Assembly (NCBI GenBank): GCA_030248195.1 | Contig: JASAND010020851.1 | Coordinates: forward strand, 35,797 to 99,796 | Length of the DNA stretch: 64,000 nucleotides | DNA from: Trissonchulus latispiculum | Taxonomy: Eukaryota; Nematoda; Enoplea; Enoplida; Ironidae | Direction: 5' to 3' | Part shown: positions 31,959 through 44,999 of the stretch, in pieces | Layout: every line of letters starts with the position of its first letter | How positions within the stretch are numbered: position 1 is the stretch's first letter | The notes under the pieces: model-generated | What the model was told of the DNA's origin: nothing | The model's database searches: none | Seen by the model: only the letters and a program-made list of their open reading frames with translations | Translations under genes and position numbers: made by a program

Positions 31959-33440
31959 TATATACATATGTTTCAAACCCGAAAATTGTTTTGTCATAAA
32001 AGATAATGAGCAATTTTTAAAAGTTGTAAACTATCTTGTTTAATTGTTTTGAAAGAGTTGAAATCGGTGGAAGAGGTTAACGTTTAACCGCTTCTTAACT
32101 AAAAACTTTTGTCCCCGATTACTTGCATACAGGAGAAATGTGTTCTGGAATTCTGAGCACGGATCTGACATTTGTTTGTCGGTTCAGCATTTCGTTAGCT
32201 TAATATTGTTTAAAACTGTGAGCTGAGCTGAACGACAAGCTGGATTGCAGATTCGTGCTCAGCGCCCCAGAGAGCCCCACTGTGCAGGTTTTCACAAAAA
32301 TCGGTGACAAAGATATTTTTGATCCCCTTGGTTCTTATAACCAACTTAAAATTTAAAATTTTTTAGAAATTTTAAAAATAAATTTTTTGAATTCCTTAGC
32401 CCCCGTATGCATGCACCCATATACAGAATTTTCAAGAGTTGGCACTGGGAAGCGCAAGAGATCCCTGTCTTCTGGCGGGACTCGAACCCGCGGTCTTCTG
32501 CTTAACCAACCAACTTAATCACGTGGAGTTTTCGGTTCAACCGGCTGCGATCCTAACTTTTATCCTAAATCGTTGAGCATGGTTGAGAATTTTTCAGTTT
32601 TTGTAGTCTTTCTCGGGACCACATTGAAGGTTTTAGCATATTGTTTAATTTCAAGCCTCAAATTCAAGGATTCTGTTATTCCTCTTTTTCGGTGTCTGTC
32701 TCTGTGAGAGGAGAAGCCTTAATTTGTTGGTCTCTTGACTTTGTTTGTGCTAATGAATTAAGCATACCAGATCTAAGTACTAGAAACAAACTGTATACTT
32801 ATATGCCACATATATATACGTATAGAGCTGATGTTGAGATAGATTTATGTAACTAACATGAGTTTGGAATGTTTCGTTTCTGAGACAGGAGATATATAAT
32901 TATGTTCAACTGAAGAAGAAGAAGAACTAAACAAGCAAGGAGAGCCTACACACAATCCATTTGGGGAAATTTGTGTTCTATTTTGATAGATGGATAAACT
33001 TCACTCGAGATGGGGGAGAGCGGAATTTCAGGAGAGGGTTTTTGGTTGATTTTTGAGTCTGATAAAAATTGTTTAAGTAGTTTTTTCCCCTTTGACATCC
33101 TTCTTGAAGAACAGCAAATGCCATTATTTATATGTAAGATTTTATTGGTGTCATCTGTGATTTGGAGACCCTTCAAGGGGGAAAGGCTTCTTGCTTACAT
33201 AAAACATTTAGATTTATTTTATAAATATATATTTTAAAAGTTGTATCAGACGTGAGATTAGAAAGTGAAAGCAGTTGTTGCTTTTGCCGGGTCACTTTCA
33301 CGCCGGATATGTCAGTGTAATAGATATCGTACCATTTTACTCCAGTGGAATTTAATTGGCCCCTATTATCGTGCTAACATATAGTCTTGTATCTTCTTTA
33401 AATTTTATTTGCTAACATTCTATTGTTTCCATTTTCGCAG
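31959..33440 (+). other. Intron between the Gypsy element and the next RhoGEF exon
   Basis: No gene recognised apart from a short tRNA-like segment (32462-32530). The polypyrimidine tract and CGCAG acceptor at 33436-33440 close the intron. Confidence 0.5.
32462..32530 (-). other. tRNA-like fragment, possibly SINE-derived
   Basis: The minus strand has CGCGGGTTCGAGTCCCGCC, a convincing T-arm/B-box, about 10 nt after an AAGTTGGTTGGTTAAGC D-arm-like stretch. There is no room for an anticodon arm, so it is not a functional tRNA; a SINE head or decayed tRNA pseudogene is possible. Confidence 0.4.
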
Positions 33441-34190
33441 AACTAGATGTTGATGTTGATTCGGATGGCGGTTTCGGTCAACATCAGCGTCAGTGTCAGC
33501 GTCATCGTTTCTCTGACGACTCTTCTCGTCTGACGCCGTCCTGGTCCTGTGAGGGCTCGGGCGGCTCGGCCAGCCGGACTGTTTCCTCACCCTGTTCCCT
33601 GCCCACCCCAGCCGCCCACCATCTGATGGATTCCACTCCCTCTAGCTCCTCTGGGAGGCCACTCCCACTCCCACCCGCTTGCCGTCCACCGCCCGCAGTA
33701 CCGCGGCGAGTTCGAAAGTCGCATACTCAGTCCCTGATTTCTGCGGGCGCCAGGAATCCCATGGTTGGTGGTTCAGGTTCCTCGCCTCTCCTGAGTTCCC
33801 GATCGGACAGTGTGGCCGTCATGTTTACAGCGCCTCAGTCTGTTCCGACTCCTGGCACTGTTCCACATTCTTTTCAGACGCCGCGTCGTCTGCCCTGTCA
33901 AACGTCGTCTGCAGCCGAGGATTCGATGACAGGTGGCGGTGAGGAGGCGGCTGACACCTGTGACTGCCAGACGACCAGCTGGACTTCCTCGCTGGATCAG
34001 CCCCCAGATCCGTCCATATCGATGCTGATGCTGAGCTCTAGATCCAGATCCCTGGTCAGTTCCGCCTCTCGCTGGGAGAGTGTCCAGGAGGAGTTGCACT
34101 TTGTGGATGACAGTGATTGCTCCGAGGAGGGTCTCCTGGTTGGCTCGGGCGTTCTGACCGGAAGGACGCCTCCCTCACCGGCCAATGATG
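33441..34190 (+). CDS. ARHGEF11/12-like: RhoGEF gene, Ser-rich linker exon
   Basis: A 750-nt exon between a strong acceptor (TTTTCGCAG) and donor GTGTGT; phase 1 in, phase 1 out. Only this frame is open from the acceptor. It encodes ELDVDVDSDGGFGQHQRQ then about 230 Ser/Pro/Arg-rich residues with an acidic patch (FVDDSDCSEEG). No known domain is seen. Assigned to the gene by strand, GC-rich coding character and phase-compatible join to 37712. Such disordered segments lie between PDZ and RGS-like domains in the family. Confidence 0.75.
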
Positions 34191-35211
34191 GTGTGTACCT
34201 TTTACCTATATCTCTAGCGGAAATTCGATGTTTTTTAACTGGTCTAAAATTTGTGTTGCAGTACAAGTTTTTGCCGCCTTGAATTAGACTAATGTAGGTA
34301 GTTAACAGAGTTTTCAGCTGTGCCAATTTTGAGTGTTTGTGCAAAACTGCAGCAAGACAGCAAGAAGCATTTTAAAATTTCATTTTTTACGAAATAAATT
34401 TGTTCAACAGTTAGTTAGGTACAATATATATATGTATACGGATATATATATTATATATATATATAAATTTTATATATATATATATATATTTCTTTCTGTC
34501 GACAACTGACAAAGCCGAATCGATTTTCGATAGTCTTTCTAGAGCAGTAAATAGTGGACGTCACTTCACGGACACGTCACTTTGACATAGAATTAAAGTT
34601 CTTGCTCATAGCATCACTTCACTTTGCTGTTTTATTTTAGCAATTTCTAGATGAATATATACGTATGTTTCCAAAAATTGCTGTGAAGATCAAATTTCAT
34701 ATATAAGCGGGTACTCGCGGGTCACGAAATAGCGACCCAGTTCCAGCTCTGGCTTGCTCCCTCTCCTTTGTTCGAAGCCCAAAACTTCAGGGTTTTTTTC
34801 AAAACTTCCAATGGGCATTTTAGTGGGCAAACTTAGGATTGAGTGGGCAAATTTAGAGATCGGTGGGCAAAATTACAAAATTTTGCTAAGCGATTTTTAA
34901 CCTTAAGTTTAACTTTGCTTTAGTTAATAACGTGTTTTATTCCATGCCATCGAATTTCCTGTCGTTTTCGTTAGTTGTGCCTTAAGCAATCTTAGTTTTT
35001 ATATAATACAGGGTTCTTATACATATTAAAACTTATTAAAACAACAGCAGGGGGTCTGGGGGGCGGGGGGCCGCTGATCGAATTTTTCAAATTTTGATAT
35101 TTTTGCACATGTTTTGAGTCATAGTTTTGATTTTCTGCAGTTGCATTTTTCTATAAATACATTCTATCTTTTTTATAAATACAAATTTTGCAACATTTCG
35201 AGGAGACATTA
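34191..35211 (+). other. Intron with remnant of a GTGGGCAAA repeat
   Basis: TA-rich DNA (34425-34490), then from about 34780 the left part of a repeat with several GTGGGCAAA motifs. Its right part reappears at 36120-36345 beyond the Helitron insertion, with matching ends GAAGC...TTTTTTT. No gene. Confidence 0.45.
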
Positions 35212-36060
35212 TCATAGGGGTCGCGGTAGCGACCCCTATAATATGAGTGAAAATGGTCGAATGACCGTGTAAAACAAGGCTGCGCAGAAGCTGCGCAGAT
35301 CCTGCGCAGATTATGTGCGCAAAAAATTGTACGTGTCGAGTTTAGTATATTGGCCAAGTTTCATCCCCGTACCACTTTCCGTTAAAAAGTTGTCCTAAAA
35401 ATCGCTTACGAGAGTGATGTTTTTTTCCGGTTTCTCGCTTTTCATGTCTCATAAGGGGGTTTTGTAGCTTGAATAACTACAGATAGAAAAATTTTTGCCT
35501 ATGAAACCCATATATATTCTTGTAGTACAAATCAAAAATAAGAAAATAAGCTAGTTTTTATGCCTCCCAGGGCCGGAAAAAATTTTTGGCTGGGGGTCAA
35601 AGTCGGCCAAAACGCTAAAATGGCCAAAAAGTATGCTTCAAAGGCGCCTTAATAAGTCAGATTGGGCTATATATGGGGCAGTACTGACTATATGGTTAAA
35701 CAGTACACATATCGGGGTCGTTCAAATGCTATATGATTTTCCGTCTTCGTGCGTAATTTTTCGGTACTGGCCGGCCAAAGTTGGTGAATTTTGGGTCGAA
35801 CTTTGAACTTAATTTTTCACTTATTTTGCTACATGGGTGGTTCTTTAATGAGGCTTTAATGTGGAATGCACTGTGACGCCAATATGAGCCTCGTTGTAGG
35901 ACAGGCTCATATGTTAAGCGGTTGCAACTTGTTTTCCTTAATTTACAACCTCCCTACGGAACTCATATGTATTTTACAGGCTAGTTTTTGCTTATGTACA
36001 ACCTGCCTACGAAGACTCATATGTATTTTACATGCGACGAAGGAGCACTTTTTGTTCTTG
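35212..36060 (+). mobile_element. Helitron-like element H2 (AATATGAG type), short form
   Basis: 849 bp, host A at 35211 and host T at 36061. The 5' hairpin (35214-35239, loop GGTA) is followed by AATATGAG (35240). The tail has AATATGAG at 35881, then CTCATATG at 35906, 35962 and 36016, then GGAGCACTTTTTGTTCTTG. The first about 625 bp match H1 closely, but no tandem arrays are present, so this is a natural deletion form containing only the ends. Confidence 0.85.
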
Positions 36061-37711
36061 TTTAGAAATAGACAATAAATGGAGTGAAGTAAAGCTAATC
36101 AAGTCACAATTTAGCAGTGACACAGGAACCCCAGCGGGGGGTCTGGGGGGCGCGCCCCCCCAGAAAAAAATTGAAGATTTTTTGAAAATTAGCAATAAAA
36201 CCGTAATAGAAATGTTCACTTCTTTTACCTCTGTGGTCCAATTTTTCAGTGGGCAAACTGCTGGGCAAATTTAAACTTGAGTGGGCAAACTTTTGGCCGA
36301 GTGGGCAAATGCCCTCAATTTTGCCCAAAAAAACCGTGCTTCAAAGTCTTGCAAACTGTCAATTTGTTGTGTTCTTTAAAATGTGTTAATCCGCAGTTTG
36401 TTTCCATGTGCTTAGAAACTTGTTAATCTCCAATTGTTATGCTTTAAATTTTCTTAGTTTGGCGGTAGCTACTAGGAGGACCTGCTCTTGTTTATGAGTT
36501 GACCTCTGGGAAGCAACAGGAGTGAACTGAATGTCATTTTTTTATCATATTTTATGGTTAAAATATAAATTTGAAAACTGGGTGCTGCCTGCCCTGCGCT
36601 TTGCTTATGAAATGTAGACATTAGTCATAAAGTTCTGGTCCATTTCATTCGTTTGAAAACTTTGACCAAGTTTATGTTGACTGTGCCTTCCTATGTGTCG
36701 TCTGCATTTTTCGACTCCAATTTTTTAAATTTTATCATAGTGCTCAGAAATTTGTTGATGCTTCCTCCTGCTGTTAATTTTCCTTCTGTCTGTTTTAAAA
36801 GTATTTCTGTTTTTAGAAAACGTAGAATTATAAATCTGATACTTAAAGTTAGGATAGTTTATTTAACTGTAGCCACACAATACTCGGGTTTCTGAGGCAA
36901 GCTTAAACCTAAAATGTCTTGTCAACTGAGGCCCAACTTTGTGCAACTTTTAAAGGCTCATCATTCCGTGGTAATAGACTGACTTCTGATAAGGAGAGTT
37001 GAAATTTTCAATGGGGAAATCTGTTTTCGTATATTTCGTACAGAAAATGTCTACACTAAATTTGATCACTGGATGCTTCCAGTGCGTATATGTGTATATA
37101 ATATACGCATTATGCGGTGTTTTGTCAGTATATAGACTTTCTTCTTGAGAAAACTAAACATAGTTAGAAAGATTTCATTCATTGTTGGTTTTTTAGAAAA
37201 TTCAAAGTGAACACTTTTTACTTTTATCTTCCGGACGTGGACTGAGGACTTACGTACATGCTTGCCTGAATCTCCTGAAATTGTGAAAGTTAAATAATCA
37301 CTCCATAGTCCGTATATGGTTTCAGTTTAGTTCAGTTCTAGATTTCGGATCAGTTGGTGTATGTAATGTCTAGGAGAAATTTCGATAAGCTGCATGAGCT
37401 TTTTATGTACCGTTTTTAAAGTTTGAGAACTATTGCGTTCAACAGTTTTTATGCTTTATGCGATAATGTTAATCAATTGGCTCTGAAACTGCTATATATA
37501 CCTACCTGATGTGTTGTAGTTTTCTACCTACAAGTCCGAACTCCGAATTAACATACATATGATTTGGAAAACAAAATACAGAAAGCTCAAGCTGTGTATC
37601 AAAAAGCCAGTACACAAGTACATATATAAGATCTACAAAACAAATGTCTCATATCAATATAGTGTGTCAATAATACTGTGTGTTTAATATTATTCTTGTT
37701 TTCTGGACCAG
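36061..37711 (+). other. Intron, no gene recognised
   Basis: 36120-36345 holds the right part of the GTGGGCAAA repeat, including a G/C-run block. The remainder is AT-rich unique-looking sequence. Confidence 0.45.
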
Positions 37712-38205
37712 GTAGCCTGAGGGAAGCGTTAGCCACCTGCTCAAGTCGTCAGTCCGCTACTACGCCTGGGATTGTCTCTGAGTCCCAGGCGCTCCCTTGT
37801 TCGCATCCGCGTCCGCGGTCCATCTATGAACGGGCGGCCACCCTCTCTGAGAGTGACATCAATCGTCTCCTCTGGGAACTGTGTCTCACTCTTTCCCCGG
37901 GCAAAGTCCTCCCCCCACCGAAGTCCCCTCCAACGAATGGTCTGTCCACGACTCACACTAAACCGCCTCGACAGGGTCGTAGACCAAAGTCGGAGCTAAT
38001 TCTTCCTCTACCACAACAACAGCATAATGCTAAGGTGACTGGCCGTGAGAGTGTGCCACTCCTGCCGCGTTCACCCATGGACGAGCGACTTCGAGACCGT
38101 CTGGATCTGGACGCTCTGATTGTTAAGCATTACTTTGTTCGTCCCATGAGACGCTCAGGCTCCGCAGAGCCGGGTATTTTTAGATCTGGTGAAGGTAATC
38201 AAAAG
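37712..38205 (+). CDS. ARHGEF11/12-like: RhoGEF gene, linker exon
   Basis: Acceptor TTTCTGGACCAG, donor GTACGT; phase 1 in, phase 0 out. An alternative donor after 38194 (GTAATC) would exit in phase 1. It encodes GSLREALATCSSRQ, a Ser/Pro-rich part, a likely helix SESDINRLLWELCLTL, and MDERLRDRLDLDALIVKHYF near the end. No named domain is recognised. It joins 33441-34190 in phase. The phase 0 exit fits the coiled-coil exon at 45000. Confidence 0.75.
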
Positions 38206-39333
38206 GTACGTATATATATACAGTTTTATTGTGTACGTAAGTATGGCATCTGTGTGTCTCATTAGTTTTCGTTTTTTTCAGTCTTGAATTGATAGGAGCT
38301 AAAGTTTTAGTGGGAGGGAACTTTTAAATGTCAAATTGTCACATTGTCGCAGTTTGACTGGTGTCCTTATTTGAACCGTTGTAATTATAGAAACAACTAT
38401 TCATTTATTATTACCACTAGAGCACGTTGTATTGTATTTCTTTTATATACGTACTTCATATATGGTAAGTTAGGCGTTTGGTTTTAAGCTTATTAACTAA
38501 CACAAATTATGGAATCTTTCTGCGTCGACAGGGTTCAAGTATTCAGCCGTTCCCAAATGCTACACATATTAAGGTTCACCTCAAAAGAGTTCTGCGGTGT
38601 TTTCTAAGTGAAAGGATTTATTCCGTCTACAGTTTGTGATAAGGTATTGACAATTAGCCGGTCAAATTTACTTTTTTGGATGACATTATGGAATGAACTT
38701 TCGTGGAATGTAGACATGTTGGTAGGTTGAGGTTAAGCTTTGAAGTTTGACATGTCTAAGCGCTGGATCCGACTTTTGGGCGAAGGAAAATTGTCGGTTT
38801 TTAGCCTGTCTCGTTGTGTGATCATTAGACTCTAATCAGTCAGTTATTTAATAGTAGAAATTGTTTCCCTCCGCTTTTGTCACGCTTCGCGTAAGAAGTA
38901 GGATTATTTTAGATTGAAACGGATGAATTTCTGCAACTGGATAACGGATAAAGGTGCCTTACCTTTTACATATGTGTGTGTACGTATTACTTAAAGTTGA
39001 AGGGGTCGGGGGGGGGGGGGGGGGTTGGGTTACATTGGGTATAAAGGACGTGTGTTCGTAATTGAAGTGGATGTTTTGATGAGAATCTTGGTTAGGTTAG
39101 TCCTTTCCTTGAACTATCACCCAACAACAAGACTACAGATCTAGAGTTACCAGTTTGACATCAGATATCCCCCTGCCCCTTATGCCACCACCTCTCTTTT
39201 CTGGCTATTAGATGACCTACTTTCTTTTTAAGTGAGTGTCAGTGTGTGGTGTGAGCTGAGTTGAGTGTGAAGGGTTGTTTTCCTTTCTTTCTCTCCTATG
39301 AAAGTATGAATGCTAAAAGCTCATAGTATATAT
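38206..39333 (+). other. Intron, no gene recognised
   Basis: A run of about 15 G at 39009-39023 is the only notable feature. Confidence 0.45.
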
Positions 39334-40432
39334 GTCGTAGTAATTTCTGTATTCAGTAAATACTGTATTTACTGGCCCATTTCAGTAAATACGGTATTTA
39401 CTAGTAAGAATTGTATTTTCTTTAAACGTCCTATCTTTACACGTAAATGCCATTTTTACTGAAACTCGTCCAGTAAATACTGTATTTTCTAGTAAATTCT
39501 GTATTTTATCTTAAACGCCTTTGTCTTTGTGTGTGGCTAGGAAAAGAAAGGACATGCCGACGTCATATTTAAAGTCAAAAGATAGGTCATGCATAGTAAC
39601 AATATGTACAAAGGGGGTGCATGAAGATAAACTTCAAAAGTTTAAAACAGTTTACAAAAGTTTTTTTTTCAAATTTCAAGAAAAAATGGCAATTTTCCCC
39701 AATTTATCAACATTTGTAGACCTAAGCTTGAGCATATTTTGCAACTAAGCCCATTAACCAACTCGTTCGCGAATGAACGAGTTGGTTAATGGGCTTAGAA
39801 TTTTTCGAATTCTCACAGAATTTTTCGCCAACATTTTTCCACTTTGAGGCAATTTTGGAATTTTTATCAATTTTCAGGGCAATTTTCGCGAACGAGTTGG
39901 TTTATGAGCTTGCTTAAATTTAGTTGCAAAACATGATCCAGCTTAATATCCACAAATGTAGCCAAATTTGCCAAAATCGCCATTTTTTCGTGAAATTTCG
40001 CCACTTTGTCAATTTCGACAACGGTCATTCTTTCCGTGAAATGTACCGTATATATCTGTTTTGATTTTAAAAGCTGTGTTTTAAAAGCTAAAATATTTTT
40101 TAATTTTGTAAACTAATGTTTTAAGCTTCTGAACTATATCTTCATGCACCCCCTTTGTACATATTGTTACTATGCATGACCTATCTTTTGACTTTAAATA
40201 TGACGTCGGCATGTCCTTTGTTTTCCTAGCCACACACAAAGACAAAGGCATTTAAGATGAAATACAGAATTTACTAGAAAATGCAGTATTTACTGGACGA
40301 GTTTCAGTAAAAATGGTATTTACGTGTAAAGATAGGACGTTTAAAGAAAATACCATTCTTACTAGTAAATACCGTATTTACTGAAATCGGCCAGTAAATA
40401 CAGTATTTACTGAATACAGAAATTACTGCGAC
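39334..40432. mobile_element. Foldback DNA element with central palindrome
   Basis: Ends GTCGTAGTAATTTCTGTATT and its inverse (with one difference) lie at 39334 and 40432, flanked by ATAT. The arms contain many AGTAAATACTGTATTTACT-like motifs and run to about 39720 and from about 40045. The centre holds a near-perfect inverted repeat with 24-bp arms (39745-39768 and 39775-39798) around GCGAAT. No coding capacity. Confidence 0.8.
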
Positions 40433-42416
40433 ATATACACATCTGGCTGGAATAAAAGAACGCATACAGATGATTCCTTTCTTATGATCTACCATTTCTG
40501 TTGGTTGATATATACTTTTCCACTTGTTTTTCATCCTGGGTCGTGGTTTTTCATTGTTAGCCTCATTAAAAAATTATGATACTAATACCTTGGCTCATTT
40601 TTAGCTTGTTGGTTATATTACGTATATCAATTTTTAAAATTTTGGCGTCGCGGAAAGTTTGTTTACAGTTTTGTTGTAAATTCATATTTTTTCAAATTCC
40701 GATCATTTTTGTGATCTCTTGCCCAATTTTCCTTAATCTTTGTTGTCCTTGGAAGGATTCGTAGAGCTTGTTTCTTAGCCTACTGTTTCAATATATATTT
40801 CTTTTCTGTTTTATTTCGCTGGTTGCTTTAATTTGGCTGTACTTGTTGTGTACCTTTGTTTGAGTGCTCCATATCCCTTGGTTTAGTTCATATCCATAAG
40901 AGTGAATGACTTTGGTTGGACTTTGGTCCTTTCATTCTTTCTTTCGTTCTTTCTTTCCTGGTCTCCAGGGAGGCACTTTCTCAGGATCTTCATTTCTTCT
41001 CCGAAACTTTTCTCTCTCGCTCCCACCACCAAAGCCCAAGTCCGGGAAGGGAACCCACTGACTGGCCGGACAGAATGATTTACGGTCGACTGCCTGAAAC
41101 TTTGGAAAAAAGGGGAAAGCATACCATGGACGGTTAAGGTTAAGGTTAAGAGCTAAACCTAAAGGGGCGCCCTAAATGTCCCATTGTTGGATCTGTTGCT
41201 TTTGCTACCCACCCTCTGTGTGCTGTAATAGCTTACGTGCTGTCTAGTATGTGTATATATGTAGATAGACTTTGGAGGTCCTCTTTGTGTTAAACTCTTC
41301 TCTTGACGTTTGAGACTGAAATTGAGGGGGCAAAAGTTGTTTGTTCGGAACAGAGCGGATATGTAGTCTCCGTTTCCGTTTATTATTATGTACAACATAA
41401 ATTTCCTCAAAAATGTCTGTCGTATTTATCGCCACATATATATTGTTGTATTAAATTGCATTAAATCACTACTGAACCAGGACAATTTACGCATTTATTG
41501 CCCAACGCTTGATGTTTCTACTTTCTAGTTAGGTTTGACTTTTCTGAAAGATTTTTGAAGTGGGCTTCCTGTTCTCTATCTTTTCTTCTTCTTCTTCTTA
41601 ATAAGGACAGAAGTTTATATGCTAACTTGCTTCAGGTTTAACGTCACAAGTTGGCTGCTATGTATACCGGTCTTTGCTTGTGTACTCAGTGTTTTTCTTG
41701 CACTTGCTGGACTTACATTTCGCAACTTGCTTTTTTGCTGGATAAATTTTCGGTTTTTCTGAGCGGGCTCAGCAAGATTTTCGCTACATATGTGACTGGC
41801 TACATACGTAACAGCTTCACCTTAAATTAGTCTTTATCCGTCTAATTGTATTACAGAATCTTTATATTATCTGTGTGTTAATAAATAATTCTAATTAATT
41901 AATTAATGCATATGTAGTGTACTTACAGTGTATCCTATTGTTTTTCGTCTGCTAATGTCTCCGTCCCTTCCGTATATAATGTAGGTATATACCGGTCATC
42001 TCATAGTACATTTTCGCATAATGCAACCGGAGCTCAAGATATCTTTACAAGCTTACAATTTACGTGATTGACTAGGCGTCTTTTCAAAGGTTTTATATAC
42101 TTGATTTTGAATAATTTTGTGATTTTAAAAAGTAGAAAGATATTTGAAAGTCTTGTCTTTTTGATGGTTGCTAAATATTTTTGGACATTTTTAGTAATCG
42201 TTTCCCCGTCCCTAAAGGAAAAGTAAAGGTCAACCCCAGGAGATATCTCCGTCCTGCCACAGGACATGGGGTGCCGGTGCTCATCCCCGGATATACAGCC
42301 GTAGAGCCAGGAGTGTCACCTCAAATGATGACTGCATCCGTGTTTAAGGGGGGGCCGGCCCTTCTGCACAGACTCCTTCCCCGTCCCTCCCCAATCTTTA
42401 GCATTATATTAAGTGC
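40433..42416 (+). other. Intron, no gene recognised
   Basis: Mostly AT-rich with pyrimidine stretches. 42200-42350 is GC-richer and briefly open but lacks convincing splice sites in a usable phase. Confidence 0.4.
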
Positions 42417-42695
42417 CAGGCCCGCACCCAGGATTTTGACAAGGGGGGTCCAAGGTAAGACGCAACGGGGGGTCTGGGGGGCGGAGCTCCCCCTTAGAAG
42501 TTGAAGAATTTTTGCATTTTCGCCAAAAAACAGTACATTGGACGTTTATTTCTAGCAAAAAGTGAATTTTCGCGCCGCAGGCGCGAAATTTTTTAAAACT
42601 AGCTGTTTTTGCCATAAAAATAGCAAAAATTTTCCATTTTGTCATCCCAAAAGGGGGTTTCTAGACCCCTTGAACCCCCCCTGGGTGCGGCCTTG
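42417..42695 (+). mobile_element. hAT-type MITE, copy 2
   Basis: Same ends as 9788-10054. Flanks TTAAGTGC and TTAAGTCC match at 7 of 8 positions. Central hairpin TTTCGCGCC-GCA-GGCGCGAAA at 42568-42588. Confidence 0.85.
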
Positions 42696-43971
42696 GTTAA
42701 GTCCGATGAGTATTTCATAGGGCTAATTTAGAGAGTCGAGCCAACCTGTTGAAAAAAAGTTTCTTGTCTGCTTCCACCCATTCTTTAAGATGGATATATA
42801 CTTTTCTCTGTTTATGTAGGACCTTTAGAGGGACTGTTGACTGCCGGCCGGGACGTCTTACCTAAATCCCCTCCCTTTTCGGCTAAACTTGCTCTTGTAG
42901 TTGACGTTTAAATGACTTTAGATTGAGTTGAATGCTGAGACACGCAGGACTTTTGAACTAAAAAGATATATATGTACGTACATATGTATAAAACAATGCG
43001 TTTCTGTGTACTAATGCTAGCTTCTGAGGACTATGTATTAAGTTAAATGCTGCGTGTGTGTCCTCCCTTACTTTTAGGAAGGTCTCAACTTTTCTGGGTG
43101 AGACTTTTTCTGTCTTTTAGGGCTTTACCCTCCAGCATTCATTATGTAAGCAACCATCAGTTGCAGTTTATCGTACTTCCGCTCTTGTATAGGATTGAAA
43201 TTCTAGAATCTGAAAATTTCACTCATAATAACGTCTATGTTCCCTAGCTTCTTGATCTTAGATCACAGTATTCAAATGTACTTATTATGTTTTTATATTT
43301 GCAATTTCTAATTTTAGTTTCTTTGAAAGTATATATTATGTATGTATACACGTATATTATTTTTGCAACTCTTCATTTTATTTTCTTTGAAAGTTCTCAG
43401 AACTTTGTGGTGCTACTTTTTCAACTTTGAAACTTTTGGGACGTTTACTTAATTCTGTCTTTTTGTTTTCTTTACTTTCACTTTCACCATAATGAAGGCC
43501 CTGTAACTTTTCTTTTGCGCTGATTACTGTATGTTATTTCCAGCCTGTTATTTTCAGCCGAATTTTCTCTAGAATGTATGCTTAAATTTTTTCCGTTTTT
43601 ACACGTTTTGTGATCTAAGAATTTTGTGATTCGACAAAAATCATATGCATGCTTATACACTCTTGGACAGTCAAATTGATCGATATAGACTTATATACAT
43701 TAGTGCAAAAAATCTTCAATATGTGATAATAACAGACTTCTCTTACATATTTCGCTTCGCTTAATTTGAGCAATGTCGCAGAAAGTATCCAATTCGATTA
43801 TAACCAAGTCTAAGGTAAGGTAATTTAATAATTTAATATTAGACCATCTGTGTTATATGTTTATTTACGTAGTTACCTATAGTTTAATATCCAAGCTTAT
43901 CTTCTAGTCTATGTCTATTTTCTAATGTGTACACGCAATTTAGTTTAAGTTAATCTTATGTTTATATATAT

Positions 43972-44039
<68 letters not shown>

Positions 44040-44115
44040 TCGTCTGAGTTGAGCTATTATGTATGTGAGGTCGTTCTCAGAGACAACACATAATATATTT
44101 TATAAGATATATATT
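42696..44115 (+). other. Intron with a TA microsatellite
   Basis: An uninterrupted TA run lies at about 43980-44038. No gene seen. Confidence 0.5.
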
Positions 44116-44394
44116 CAGGTCCGCACCCAGGGGGGGGGGTTCAAGGGGTCCAGACCCCCCTTTCGGGATGACAAAATAGAAAATTTTTGCCATTTTTATA
44201 GCAAAAACAGCTATATATTTTTAAAAAATTTTCGCGCCTTCGGCGCGATAATATACTTTTTTCAAGAAATAAACATCCAATGTGCGATTTTTGGGCAAAA
44301 TGCAAAATTCAACTTCTAGGGTACTCCGCCCCCCAGACCCCCCGATGTATTTAACCTTGGACCTCCCCTTTTCAAAATCCTGGGTGCGGGCCTG
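44116..44394 (-). mobile_element. hAT-type MITE, copy 3
   Basis: Opposite orientation to copies 1 and 2. A perfect 8-bp duplication TATATATT lies at 44108-44115 and 44395-44402. Central hairpin with loop TTC on + (GAA on the element's own strand) at 44232-44248. Confidence 0.88.
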
Positions 44395-44999
44395 TATATA
44401 TTATAGGTACTATCACCTTAATGTTCATCGGCTGCAGGTATAAATGAGTAGTACGTATGTAGGCAGAGGAGTTAAATTTCGGGAGATGGGGAGGCAGGCC
44501 CTAATGTTTGGAAGCAGTTTTCGATCGTGTTGGAAGGAGTAAAGGATAAGAAGTTGTTGCAAAGTTTTCCTGTACTAGTTTGGTGCTGCTGTAAAATGTT
44601 TTCGCTTTGGATGGACCAAAGAAGAAGTCATTTGTATTTGCTATTCTTTCTTAGACACCAGGGTCGGGTTGCAAAGGATTCTCCTAAGTACCCTCGTAGG
44701 ATGATGTCTATGAGGGAGTTAGGAGAACTATTTCTCCTAAGTTGGTGGCTGGTGTTGCCTCTGACTTAGGAGAAAGTTTAGGAGTGGTGGAGATTGCACT
44801 CAAAATCCTTTGCTATGCGGCCCAGATTTGTGCGGACAAGTGATCCTAATGAACCTAATTGTTTATATGCATGCGTTGCGTAATAAAGGTTTGCAGTTGG
44901 CTTCATTTTTGTCATTACTTATATGGCATTCTTGTACGTATACGTATATCTGTGCCTGTATTTATATGTGTTCATTATTGTTCATATTTTTATTTTTAG
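44395..44999 (+). other. Intron, no gene recognised
   Basis: Ends in acceptor TTTATTTTTAG. No gene or repeat recognised. Confidence 0.45.

Noticed and set aside
43980..44038. TA run considered as an origin, array or CRISPR-like repeat
   Set aside because: A plain dinucleotide microsatellite. No CRISPR array with spacers is present in the window.
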